Origin: Beroe forskalii
Lineage: Eukaryota; Ctenophora; Nuda; Beroida; Beroidae
Length of the DNA: 64,000 nucleotides
Direction of reading: 5' to 3'
Assembly: GCA_011033025.1 (NCBI GenBank)
Contig: WFMF01000081.1
Span: 372,001 to 436,000, forward strand
Made by a program: the position numbers and the translations under genes. Positions 12,097 through 22,100 of the stretch are shown here, in pieces. Below the pieces are notes generated by a model. It ran no database searches. It worked only from the letters and a program-made list of their open reading frames with translations, and had not been told where the DNA came from. Position 1 is the first letter of the stretch, and each line of letters opens with the position of its first letter.

Positions 12097-12269
12097 GTGA
12101 GTAATGTGGAACTGTTACTTCATACGTCGGCTGTATAGGAATCTAGAGTATCAGGCATTTGTTGTTGTTATCAAGTATCGTTTGGATTAACATTAATCTT
12201 GTGTCACGTGTCAGTTATAAGATAAATGGATTTAGTTTGGAATGATCCTCAATCACATTTTGTCCCCAG

Positions 12270-12423
12270 GGGTCCCACACTATCGGAGCTGGTGAGTGCT
12301 CGACACATCGGTAGAGTGTTCTGCTGGCTACAGGAACTAGCCGGACTGAGAGTCATCACTGAGAAACAGAGACATCCGTCTAATGTCACCATCCTCAAAT
12401 TCATACAGCAACTCCTCAAATAG
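12270..12423 (+). CDS. Unrecognised gene, last exon
   Basis: Acceptor TTTTGTCCCCAG ends at 12269. The first base completes the split codon (AC+G, Thr), and the frame then reads GPTLSELVSARHIGRVFCW, then LQELAGLRVITEKQ, and ends LKFIQQLLK followed by TAG. The phase match with the previous exon, the clean stop and the poly(A) signal 48 bp later make a real 3' end likely. The C-terminus looks like amphipathic helices. I do not recognise the protein and assign no function. Confidence 0.7.
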
Positions 12424-12470
12424 CGAGAGCAATGGAATATGGAGTATTTTGAATTTTCTATATATAAATC

Positions 12471-12476
12471 AATAAA
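12471..12476 (+). terminator. Poly(A) signal AATAAA of the unrecognised gene
   Basis: Canonical AATAAA lies 48 bases after the stop codon at 12421-12423 and is followed by a T-rich stretch. Confidence 0.6.
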
Positions 12477-12749
12477 TCTGGACTGTACTACTATAATATT
12501 CAAACTGCAGGCTGTTAACTCCGTCTAATCCAGCTTGATATTAATGAGTATTTATTGTTATCTATGTTATTGATTGTTCATTGTGAATCGAAAGAATCTT
12601 ATCTATCACTGAGTTTATTCTACCCGAGTTTCTGCTAGTTCAATAAGGATGTAGTTGGAATATATATGAAATTATTCATATTGTTCGTCACTAAAGTGTT
12701 GTATCATTGTGTATGAAATTATTCAAATATTTTACTGACTCGAGTATTA

Positions 12750-13222
12750 CCTTACAAGACAAAATAACATGGGACAATAATTCCGGGGATCGAAATTTTG
12801 GGGGTTTGAAAATATGGGATTTTTCAAAATCCCCCAAATTTCAATACCTAAATTAAATAGGTGATTTTCGCCTTTTTTTCAAATTCGAAAAATAAGGTGA
12901 CTTTTGGGAATAAATCAGAACTTCAATATTACTGAGGTGATCAAGTAGTAAATTTCCAGTACAAAATCCCTTTATCGAGTCGATTGTAGGAGGTTTTATT
13001 AGGAATTACTGCATTTAAAATATTCTTAACTCTTCTGCACTGATATACTTATTGAAATTTGTCTGGGAATTCCATATTTTATGCACTGTTAGTCAAATCA
13101 CAAACCCGCAATTAACTAATTTGGGGGAAATAATTTTGGGGATCGAAATTTTGGGGGAACGAAAATATGGGGATTTTTTCGTAAAATCCCCAAATTTCGT
13201 ACCTTTTAAATGTCTCGTAAGG
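12750..13222. mobile_element. Mariner-like MITE, copy A
   Basis: Ends CCTTACAAGAC and GTCTCGTAAGG are inverted and flanked by TA on both sides. The interior has paired blocks GGGGATCGAAATTTTGGGGG and AAATCCCC near each end. Copy B (16522-17091) is closely similar. There is no transposase frame. Confidence 0.8.
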
Positions 13223-13247
13223 TAATTTCTCTTTTCTTCACATCCGG

Positions 13248-13570
13248 TATGGTGGCCGAGGTGGCTAATGGCATTTTTTAAGCAATTTTTATTGTAATCA
13301 AAGTAAAATCAACCTAAAATAAAATAAAATAAAAATAAAACCAAAATGAAATGAAAATAGAATGAAAATGAAACAAAAATGAAATGAAAATTTTAAAAAA
13401 TCAAAATGAAAATCAAAATAAAATACAATCAAAGTAAAACAAAATTAAATCAAAATAAAATCAAAATAAAAACCAAGTAAAATAGAAATAAAACCATTTT
13501 AAAATGAAAATAAAATGAAAGCAAATGAAAACAGAAATGAAAACGAAATGAAAATGAAAGTAAAATCAAG
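13248..13570 (+). mobile_element. Fragment of one arm of the foldback element
   Basis: Begins TATGGTGGCCGAGGTGGC and continues into AAAATGAAA / AAAATAAAA low-complexity sequence, matching the terminus of the 4-kb foldback element at 17469. The opposite arm is absent, so this is a solo or truncated arm. It diverges after about 13570. Confidence 0.65.
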
Positions 13571-14020
13571 AGATTACCGCCTTGCCCAGGCGTGAACTCG
13601 TGCCAGCTGTGGACAAAGGCTTGTGCTATATTGTAAAAATACGCTGCAATTTGTTGATAAGAAAATTGCTTAATCAACACGCACAAAAAACTGATAGATA
13701 GCGAATGAATAAGAAATAAACGAAGATAAACCAAAATAAACCAAAAATAAACCTTATCATAGAAACACAAGGAAACCTTTACCCTTACAATTATATCCCC
13801 GTCCTGCTTCAGTCTGTAAATTGTGCCTTGCAAGGCAAATACTGTGGTTAATAACCCAGTTCTATTACTTTGTTAAAACCATGTGTACTCATACTGTATA
13901 CTCATGGTCGACGGAGGACTCACTATAGTCCAGTCGATTGTCCTAGGCGTCTAGACAGTAAGAAATAATTTAGTGATGAAATGGTTAATCAATTGGTTTA
14001 TTTATAGTTTCGAGGATACC
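13571..14020. other. No gene recognised
   Basis: AT-rich sequence without a supported feature. The open frame on the minus strand here is low-complexity. Confidence 0.45.
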
Positions 14021-14029
14021 AATCAGAAA

Positions 14030-14300
14030 CGTTTTTTTGAAAACGATTTATAAACCATAAATAAACGAAACCGCAGGAACTATTTTTCGAGTGATTTTCC
14101 GTTTAATAACCGTTTCTGTTTGACGTTTATTAAACGTTTCCCTAGAAACGTTTATGAAACGTAAATTTTAAACCGAATGTATGCTTTAAAATTAAAACGT
14201 TACGCGAAAAAACGTTTAATAAACGTTTATTAAACGTTATTTCGCTTCGTTAAGGTTTCCCAAAAAACGTTGAATAAACGTATTTTAAACGCTTTTTGGC
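14030..14300. repeat. AAACGTTT palindromic short repeats
   Basis: The self-complementary word AAACGTTT and the variants AAACGTTTATTAAACGTTT recur about ten times at irregular spacing. This resembles the interior of a small transposable element, but I could not find its ends. Confidence 0.6.
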
Positions 14301-14499
14301 CGGCTGGGTAACAGAAGTAGAATCAGCGCCGCTGATTCTCGAGTGGGTCTGTCAACGTCAGACAAAGTAAACGGAAACCTAACCATAGCCGGAGCCCTCG
14401 TAGGATGTTACCCTACCCTCGCGCGCGGCGCAACGTTCCACATTTGGACGTCACTTTGCAACCTCGCCATCCAGTCATGAGTCAGAAGAAATAGACGGG

Positions 14500-14690
14500 G
14501 CAACGTCAGTCGACCGGAGCCCTAACCTTAACCCTAACAAATCCTGACCCTAAAAGCGCTAGGTGGCAGGTGCGCTTAATTATAATTTTCTCATTCTGAG
14601 TGACGTCATTGTCATATTCATAGATTAAGATAATAGAGGCTCCCGTTTATATGCGAGACCGACCCGGTACGACTATTTGCCGGGCCCCTC
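14500..14690 (+). mobile_element. Fragment of the CCCTAA-containing MITE family
   Basis: Contains CCTAACCCTAACAAATCCTG, a GCGCTTAATTATA block, GAGTGACGTCATTGTCAT and a degraded TATGCGAGACCGACCC end. The same order occurs at 42332-42582 and 45665-45857, where both inverted ends are visible. Confidence 0.6.
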
Positions 14691-15400
14691 CGCGCGCCCA
14701 GACTCTGGGCTCGAAGTCGAACTCGAAGACAAAGTCTGGCAAGCACGTCCGCTGTCTGACGCCAACCGCTTCGCGCCTGGTGTCAGACAACGTGAACGAA
14801 GGGGTCAGACGTCTGACAAAAACGTCCAACACTGGGTCGGGTAAGCACTGCACACGCACTGACCCCTTCGTGCGTCGCGTCGGCACTGTTTCTAAAAGTA
14901 AATAGCCAATTTTGAGAAGGGTTAGAAATAGACTTATAGGTGAAGGTCCCCCAGACGGACTCTTTGATATATTGGTTCTTTCCCCAAACCATGAAATTGA
15001 GATCTCAGAGCGTGAGGTCCGAGCCACAGAGTTCTGGATCAAAGCTGCCATGATTATAATCAATGAGATTGAATTTAAAAGAGAATTGAGAACAAGCGTA
15101 TAAAATTAAAAAGAAAGAAATGAATTTTAAAAGTAGTTATCACACTTTCATAACAATAGATCATGTTTGAATATATTCTTAACTTATAACTTAACTTTTT
15201 TTGTAATACTTGATTCGCTGTGGTCGTACGAAAATCAAAATCAAATAGGTTTTGAGTAAAAATCGGCATTAATAAGCGTAATGTATAGTATTAGTAAAAG
15301 GCAACAGTCTTTGATAAAAGCGCTTATCACTGATGAATTATTTTATAATAGTTCATGGTATTGGTGTTTCATATACGCCAAGTTCTAATAAAAGAAAACT

Positions 15401-16067
15401 GGTGCTTGCCCCAGGAGACAGTCATTGCTGGTGCTTGCCCCGGTGCAAGCTGTATCCCAGGAGACAGTCATTGCTGGTTCTTGCCCCGGTGCAAGCTGTA
15501 TCCCAGGAGACAGTCATTGCTGGTGCTTGCCCCGGTGCAAGCTGTACCCCAGGAGACAGTCATTGCTGGTGCTTGCCCCCGGTGCAAGCTGTATCCCAGG
15601 AGACAGTCATTGCTGGTGCTTGCCCCGGTGCAAGCTGTATCCCAGGAGACAGTCATTGCTGGTGCTTGCCCCGGTGCAAGCTGTATCCCAGGAGACAGTC
15701 ATTGCTGGTGCTTGCCCCGGTGCAAGCTGTATCCCAGGAGACAGTCATTGCTGGTGGTTGCCCCGGTGCAAGCTGTATCCCAGGAGACAGTCATTGCTGG
15801 TGCTTGCCCCGGTGCAAGCTGTATCCCAGGAGACAGTCATTGCTGGTGGTTGCCCCGGTGCAAGCTGTATCCCAGGAGACAGTCATTGCTGGTGGTTGCC
15901 CTGGTGCAAGCTGTATCCCAGGAGACAGTCATTGCTGGTGGTTGCCCCGGTGCAAGCTGTATCCCAGGAGACAGTCATTGCTGGTGGTTGCCCCGGTGCA
16001 AGCTGTATCCCAGGAGACAGTCATTGCTGGTGCTTGCCCCGGTGCAAGCTGTATCCCAGGAGACAGG
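15401..16067 (-). repeat. 46-bp minisatellite grown from the end of the GPCR last exon (about 14 copies)
   Basis: Tandem 46-bp unit with an internal hairpin (GCTTGCCCCGGTGCAAGC). Read on the minus strand, the first unit contains the last codons and TGA stop of the receptor gene (LLGYSLHRGKHQQ-stop), so the array is an amplification of a coding 3' end. The unit has no stop in three frames of one strand and is not a multiple of three, which creates long spurious frames of 46-residue period. Confidence 0.9.
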
Positions 16068-16180
16068 GAACGAAGGCTGCGTTGGCAAAGGTAGCTTGGG
16101 GGTAGTGGTTCATGATGTTGTAGGCGAATGTGTTCCGCGAGTGGTACAGGAAGATCCAACTTTCTTGGTGGTCCGGTGAA
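16021..16180 (-). CDS. GPCR exon 8 (TM7 and stop)
   Basis: Acceptor CCCACAACAG. The first base T completes the codon AAT left by exon 7. It reads SPDHQESWIFLYHSRNTFAY, then NIMNHYPQATFANAAF, then VPCLLGYSLHRGKHQQ-stop. The stop lies inside the first 46-bp repeat unit. The proline in VPCLL aligns with Pro7.50, but Asn7.49 and Tyr7.53 are replaced by Val and Leu. Confidence 0.8.
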
Positions 16181-19100
16181 CTGTTGTGGGAAAATTTTAG
16201 AGATTTGGTAATTCTTAGGATATTAGAAAAGATGAAATTTGGCGATTTGCTGGGTACGATTTGAAATTTCCAAAATTTCATTTTGAAAAAGAATGTAAAT
16301 AGAATATGGCTGTTGATGGCGCAAAATCGATTTGCGATTACCTACCACCAACCAAGCCAATTTTTGAACTTAACCACAATATAAGCCTGAAAATATCAAA
16401 AACCGCATAGTTCCATGAATACCATACGACATGCATTTGTGAACGAAAATATGGTTTTTGACGCTGTTAGACCCCTATATGTCACCCGTACGGATTTGTC
16501 ACTCGAAGTGTAATCAATATACCTTACAAGACAAAATAACATGGGACAATAATTCCGGGGATCGAAATTTTGGGGGTTCGAAAATATGGGATTTTTTCAA
16601 AAATCCCCAAATTTCGTACCCCAAATTAAATCAGGTGATTTTCGCCTTTTTTCAAATTCGAAAAAAATAAGGTAACTTTTGGGAATAAATCAGAACTTCA
16701 ATATTACTGAGGTGATCGAAGTAGTAGAATTTCCAGTACAAAATCCCTTTTATCGAGTCGATTGCAGGAGGTTTTATTAGGAATTACTGCATTTAAGATA
16801 TTCTTAACTCTTCTGCACTGATATATTTATTGAAATTTGTCTGGGAATTCCATATTTTATGCACTGTTAGTCAAATCATTACCACATGTTACGTGTCCCT
16901 GTTTGTTCGCGCTTGCAAAATAAGGCTCCGCAAAATAAGGCTCCGTAACATGGAGTAATCAAATCACAAACCCGCAATTAACTAATTTGGGGGAAATAAT
17001 TTTGGGGATCGAAATTTTGGGGGAACGAAAATATGGGGATTTTTTTCATAAAATCCCCAAATTTCGTACCTTTTAAATATGTCTCGTAAGGTACCACGTG
17101 TTCTTACTTCATGTATCCTACAGACGACTAATTTGATTGACTAAGACTCAGGTGACAAATCGGTGCGGATTCCAAAACTCACACACCAGTTTGTTATCCT
17201 CGTACCGATATGTCACTAGAAGTTGAAGTGAACCTCATATAATAAAATGGTCGTATGAAAGTATACCAATGACCCCCAACTGACCCCCTGCTGACTCCCT
17301 ACTGACCCCCTCCTGACCCCCTGGTGAACCCCTACTGACCCCCTGGTGAACCCCTACTGACCACTTTCTGATCATTGTTTCAATTCTTTAACATCTAAAA
17401 GCACTTTAAATTTCACTTTGCCTTTTCGCACATTTTCCATAGAGTAAAAGTTGAAACTGCCATTTCTGTATGGTGGCCGAGATGGCTAATGGCATTTTTT
17501 AAGCAATTTTTATTGTAATCAAAGTAAAATCAACCTAAAATCAAAATAAAATAAAAATAAAACCAAAATGAAATGAAAATAGAATGAAAATGAAATAAAA
17601 ATGAAATGAAAATTTAAAAAAATCAAAATCAAAATCAAAATAAAATACAATCAAAGTAAAACCAAAATTAAATCAAAATAAAATCAAAATAAAACCAAAG
17701 TAAAATAGAAATAAAACCATTTTAAAATGAAAATAAAATGAAAACGAAATGAAAACGAAATGAAAATGAAAGTAAAATCAAAATAAAAGTAAAATCAAAA
17801 TAAAACCAGAATAAAACCAAAGTAAAACCAAAGTAAAATAAAACCATTTTAAAATGAAAATAAAATGAAAATAAAATGAAAACGAAATGAAAATGAAAGC
17901 AAAATCAAAATAAAACAAAATAAAAGTAAAACCAAAATTAAATCAAAATAAAATCAAAATAAAACTAAAGTAAAATAAAAAATAAAACCATTTAAAAATT
18001 TTTAGAGTTTAAAAAAAGAAAAAAAAATTTAAGAAAAAAAAAAAAAATGAAAAAAATTTCGAAAAAATTTTGAAAAAAATCGCTCATGGCCGAGGTGGCT
18101 AATCTAGAATCTACAGCGCGCAGTATGAAAATTCGTGCGCAACAAAAAGTTATGTTAAAGGAGTCTGCGCTCACTGACCCATATCTCAAGATCCACAAAT
18201 AGTAGAGACATGATCGAGGTCATGTTTTGTTCATCTAAGACAGGAGTAGGTAATTGGCTGTAAGAGAAGTTCTGATGACGTCATTATGATGTCATTATGA
18301 CGTCATCAACTTAGCGAAATTTTCTTGCTTGTTTAGCGAAAATAGGTCATCTTTGTGCGCATTTTTGACCAAGAAGGAATGGAGATAGCTCAGAAATGTT
18401 GAAAAATCGTTAGTTGGAAATTTAAAGAGCTTTCAGAAAATCGTACGGATCATTGGGCTATCTCGATTTTTCATCGAGATATACGCGATTTTCTAAGGCA
18501 CGGTGAAAAATCGATTTTGAAGTTTTAGAAGAAAATTTAAACGAGTGACATGTCAAAACTTACGACTTATCATGAGCTGAGACCGGCCAAAGTATGTTGG
18601 GCTAAGACGAAATTGTATAGTAGGCTATGTGGGAAATCGATTTGAGCCAATTTTGGTGCTGTGATGACGTCATCAAAATCGCGTAAAAACACTTAAACAA
18701 CGTATTTTGCGATAGATTGTTATTTTGGGTATTTTGCGCTACTTTGAACATCTCTCACTCAGAGAGTTTTCATTGTATTATGTTTTACTTCAATACATTG
18801 CTTGTAGACCTCGAGATTTAGCTATAAAACGAGTTCCGTGGTGAACGGCCGAAAAATGTTGCCATGGGAAGCCTCCAAAGATTGACCGCTAAATTATTGA
18901 GATTACATCTATGATGAAAATTTGTACTGTAGCCAGCTATTCTGTGATACGATGGTGAACTAATGTCTAATAATGGTTTTCATAATTCTCGCAGTGATTT
19001 GGGAGGGAAATTTTGTAGAAATTACGGTATTAAAGGAAACTGGTATTTACACGGGAATTTCGACTTGATTACATTGAAACAAGTTCAAATACGATAAAGG

Positions 19101-22100
19101 TATGTGAAATTGAAGCCAGTTGCTGTTTTTCAGCACGTGAGTTCACGTCAATGAGTTGTAGAAATAAATAATTATGTCAATTTTTATAATTTCAAGTAAG
19201 AATAACGTTGTTTCGGACTGCACGAGGCTTAGTAATGTTCGTCCGAACAGAAAAATCGATGTGACAAAATGGACTGGCCACACCTAATTAAGCATTTAAG
19301 CAGGTTGTTACCACGAAAACCGTCCAAAATGTCGGTTATGGAGGTCCTATATACATATCCCGGATCCGGGGATAATATCCCCGGAACGAAACTTGAAAAA
19401 GAGATAGAAAACGATGAAAGGAAATGGGGTGAAATAAGCGAATTTAAATTTGGTGAAACTCTTTTTGCACCATCTTACTATATATAATGCGTGTTGTTAA
19501 TATTTATATATATATATTTATTTATGGCTGGCGATTCGTTTTCACGTTAGCATCAAAATTATATTTTAATCGTGTTGCAAGATAGTTACAATGAATCAGA
19601 AAAATATAGAAAAATTTTTGAGGTAAACCTGAGGGTCGTGGGGGCCACGCCCTTTTTTTCCGCAAAAATTAAACTTTCGAATTTTTTCAAAATTCATTTG
19701 CCATCGAGTTGCTCATGATGAATAAAAATTTTGAGAATTTTGTCCGAATTTTTGGGTAACTCTGAGGAGCGTGGGAGGCCACGCCCTTTTTTCGCAAAAA
19801 TTAAACTTTCGAATTTTTTCAAAATTCCTTCGCCATCAAGTTGCTCATGATGAATAAAAGTTTTGAGAATTTTGTCCGAATTATTGGGTAACCCTAAGGG
19901 GCGTGGGAGGCCACGCCCTTTTTTCGCAAAAAATAGACCTTCGATTTTTTTCAAAATTCCTTCGCTATGTAGTTGCTTATGATGAGTAAAGGTTTTGAGA
20001 ATATTGTCGGCAATATTGGGTTACCGTTGGGGGCGTGGAAGCTTTTTTTTCGCAGAAATTAAGGTTTCGAATTTCCCCTCCAAACTAGCACGGTCAAATC
20101 ACTGTCAAAGGGACATGTGGCCGTTAGCTCATGCGGCTGCCATCATTCGCCGTCCGTAGGACGGGAACCGACTAGTTGAAGTAAAACATAATACAATGAA
20201 AACTCTCTGAGTAAGAGATGTTCAAAGTAGCGCAAAATAACAATCTATCGCAAAATACGTTGTTTTAGTGTTTTTACGCGATTTTGATGACGTCATCACA
20301 GCACCAAAATTGGCTCAAATCGATTTCCCACATAGCCTACTATACAATTTCGTCTTAGCCCAACATACTTTGGCCGGTCTCAGCTCATGATAAGTCGTAA
20401 GTTTTGATATGTCACTCGTTTAAGTTTTCTTCTAAAACTTCAAAATCGATTTTTCACCGTGCCTTAGAAAATCGCGTATATCTCGATGAAAAATCGAGAT
20501 AGCCCAATGATCCGTATGATTTTCTGAAAGCTCTTAAATTTCCAACTAAAGATTTTTCAACATTTCTGAGCTATCTCCATTCCTTCTTGGTCAAAAATGC
20601 GCACAAAGATGACCTATTTTCGCTAAACAAGCAAGAAAATTTCGCTAAGTTGATGACGTCATAATGACATCATAATGACGTCATCAGAACTTCTTATAGC
20701 CAATTACCTACTCCTGTCTTAGATGAACAAAACATGACCTCGATCATGTCTCTACTATTTGTGATCTTGAGATATGGGTCAGTGAGCGCAGACTCCTTTA
20801 ACATAACTTTTGTTGCGCACGAATTTTCATACTGCGCGCGCTGTAGATTCTAGATTAGCCACCTCGGCCATGAGCGATTTTTTTTCAAAATTTTTTCGAA
20901 ATTTTTTTCATTTTTTTTTTTTTTCTTAAATTTTTTTTTTCTTTTTTTTAAACTGTAAAAATTTTTAAATGGTTTTATTTTTTATTTTACTTTAGTTTTA
21001 TTTTGATTTTATTTTGATTTAATTTTGGTTTTACTTTTATTTTGTTTTATTTTGATTTTGCTTTCATTTTCATTTCGTTTTCATTTTATTTTCATTTTAT
21101 TTTCATTTTAAAATGGTTTTATTTTACTTTTGGTTTTACTTTTGGTTTTATTCTGGTTTTATTTTGATTTTACTTTTATTTTGATTTTACTTTCATTTTC
21201 ATTTCGTTTTTCATTTCGTTTTCATTTTATTTTCATTTTAAAATGGTTTTATTTCTATTTTACTTTGGTTTTATTTTTGATTTTATTTTGATTTAATTTT
21301 GGTTCTACTTTGATTGTATTTTATTTTGATTTTGATTTTTTTTTTAAATTTTCATTTCATTTTTATTTCATTTTCATTCTATTTTCATTTCATTTTGGTT
21401 TTATTTTTATTTTATTTTGATTTTAGGTTGATTTTACTTTGATTACAATAAAAATTGCTTAAAAAATGCCATTAGCCACCTCGGCCACCATACATTTCTG
21501 GGTCATATCCGTTTTGAGCTCATAGCACCCCCTTATGATTATTACAACCGGACGGAAAACAGGTCATTTGTTCTGGCTAGCATCCACGTGTGCTGCAACA
21601 ACTTCATAACTAACATAAATAACATGTCAAGCGTCATTATAAGGCAAAGTGAAATTTAAAGTGCCTTTAGATGTTCAAAATCACTCATGATATTGATAAG
21701 AATTGAAACAATGATCAGAAAGTGGTCAGTAGGGGTTCACCAGGGGGTCAGTAGGGGGTCAGCAGGGGGTCAGTAAGGGTTCACCAGGGGGTCAGCAGGG
21801 GGTCAGTAGGGGGTCATTGGTATACTTTCATATGACCGAAAGTACGGAATAAGGATTAATTAAGTACGGTTTAAAGTACGGATTAAAACCATACAGGTAG
21901 AACGTGGTGTAGGGTGGTTCAAAAATCCTTTTTCTCATCAAATCAATAGAGGAAAATGTGGATAAGTTGCTCCAGGACATCAAGAAACACCACAAAAAAT
22001 TTCAAGTCAAAATTCGATCGGGAAAAGCCGCCTCCTGGCCACGCACTTTTTTCGGGATTTCTTATACAGGTAAAAAACCGAAAAATGGCTTTTTCGGCGT

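Larger units (their letters stand above)
17469..21492. mobile_element. 4-kb foldback transposon with 1.3-kb inverted arms
   Basis: Arms 17469-about 18800 and about 20177-21492 are near-identical inverted repeats, starting TATGGTGGCCGAG and ending with its complement. The 8-bp direct repeat CATTTCTG lies at 17461-17468 and 21493-21500. The other duplication arm has a single CATTTCTG at the matching place (around 39050), confirming a clean insertion. Each arm holds A-rich AAAATGAAA repeats, then a second tRNA-like GGCCGAGGTGGC, then about 600 bp of unique sequence. The 0.7-kb centre (18801-19472) has no recognisable transposase; a Helitron sits at its edge. Confidence 0.88.
17249..21837. mobile_element. 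GGTCGTATGAAAG-type TIR element, interrupted by the foldback element
   Basis: Ends GGTCGTATGAAAGTATACC and its complement, each followed inwards by CTGACCCC-type tandem repeats and then a shared GACCACTTTCTGATCATTG block. Relatives lie at 35065-36781 and, as the uninterrupted counterpart of this very copy, 38632-39261 in the other duplication arm. No clear target duplication is left at this copy. Confidence 0.7.

Noticed and set aside
11825-12100. A free-standing small gene starting at 11825
   Set aside because: The start would be GTG. A polypyrimidine acceptor 14 bases upstream and a phase-matched next exon show it is an internal exon.
15409-16067. CRISPR-like direct repeats
   Set aside because: There are no unique spacers; units are directly adjacent. 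The genome is eukaryotic. The same holds for all other tandem arrays here.
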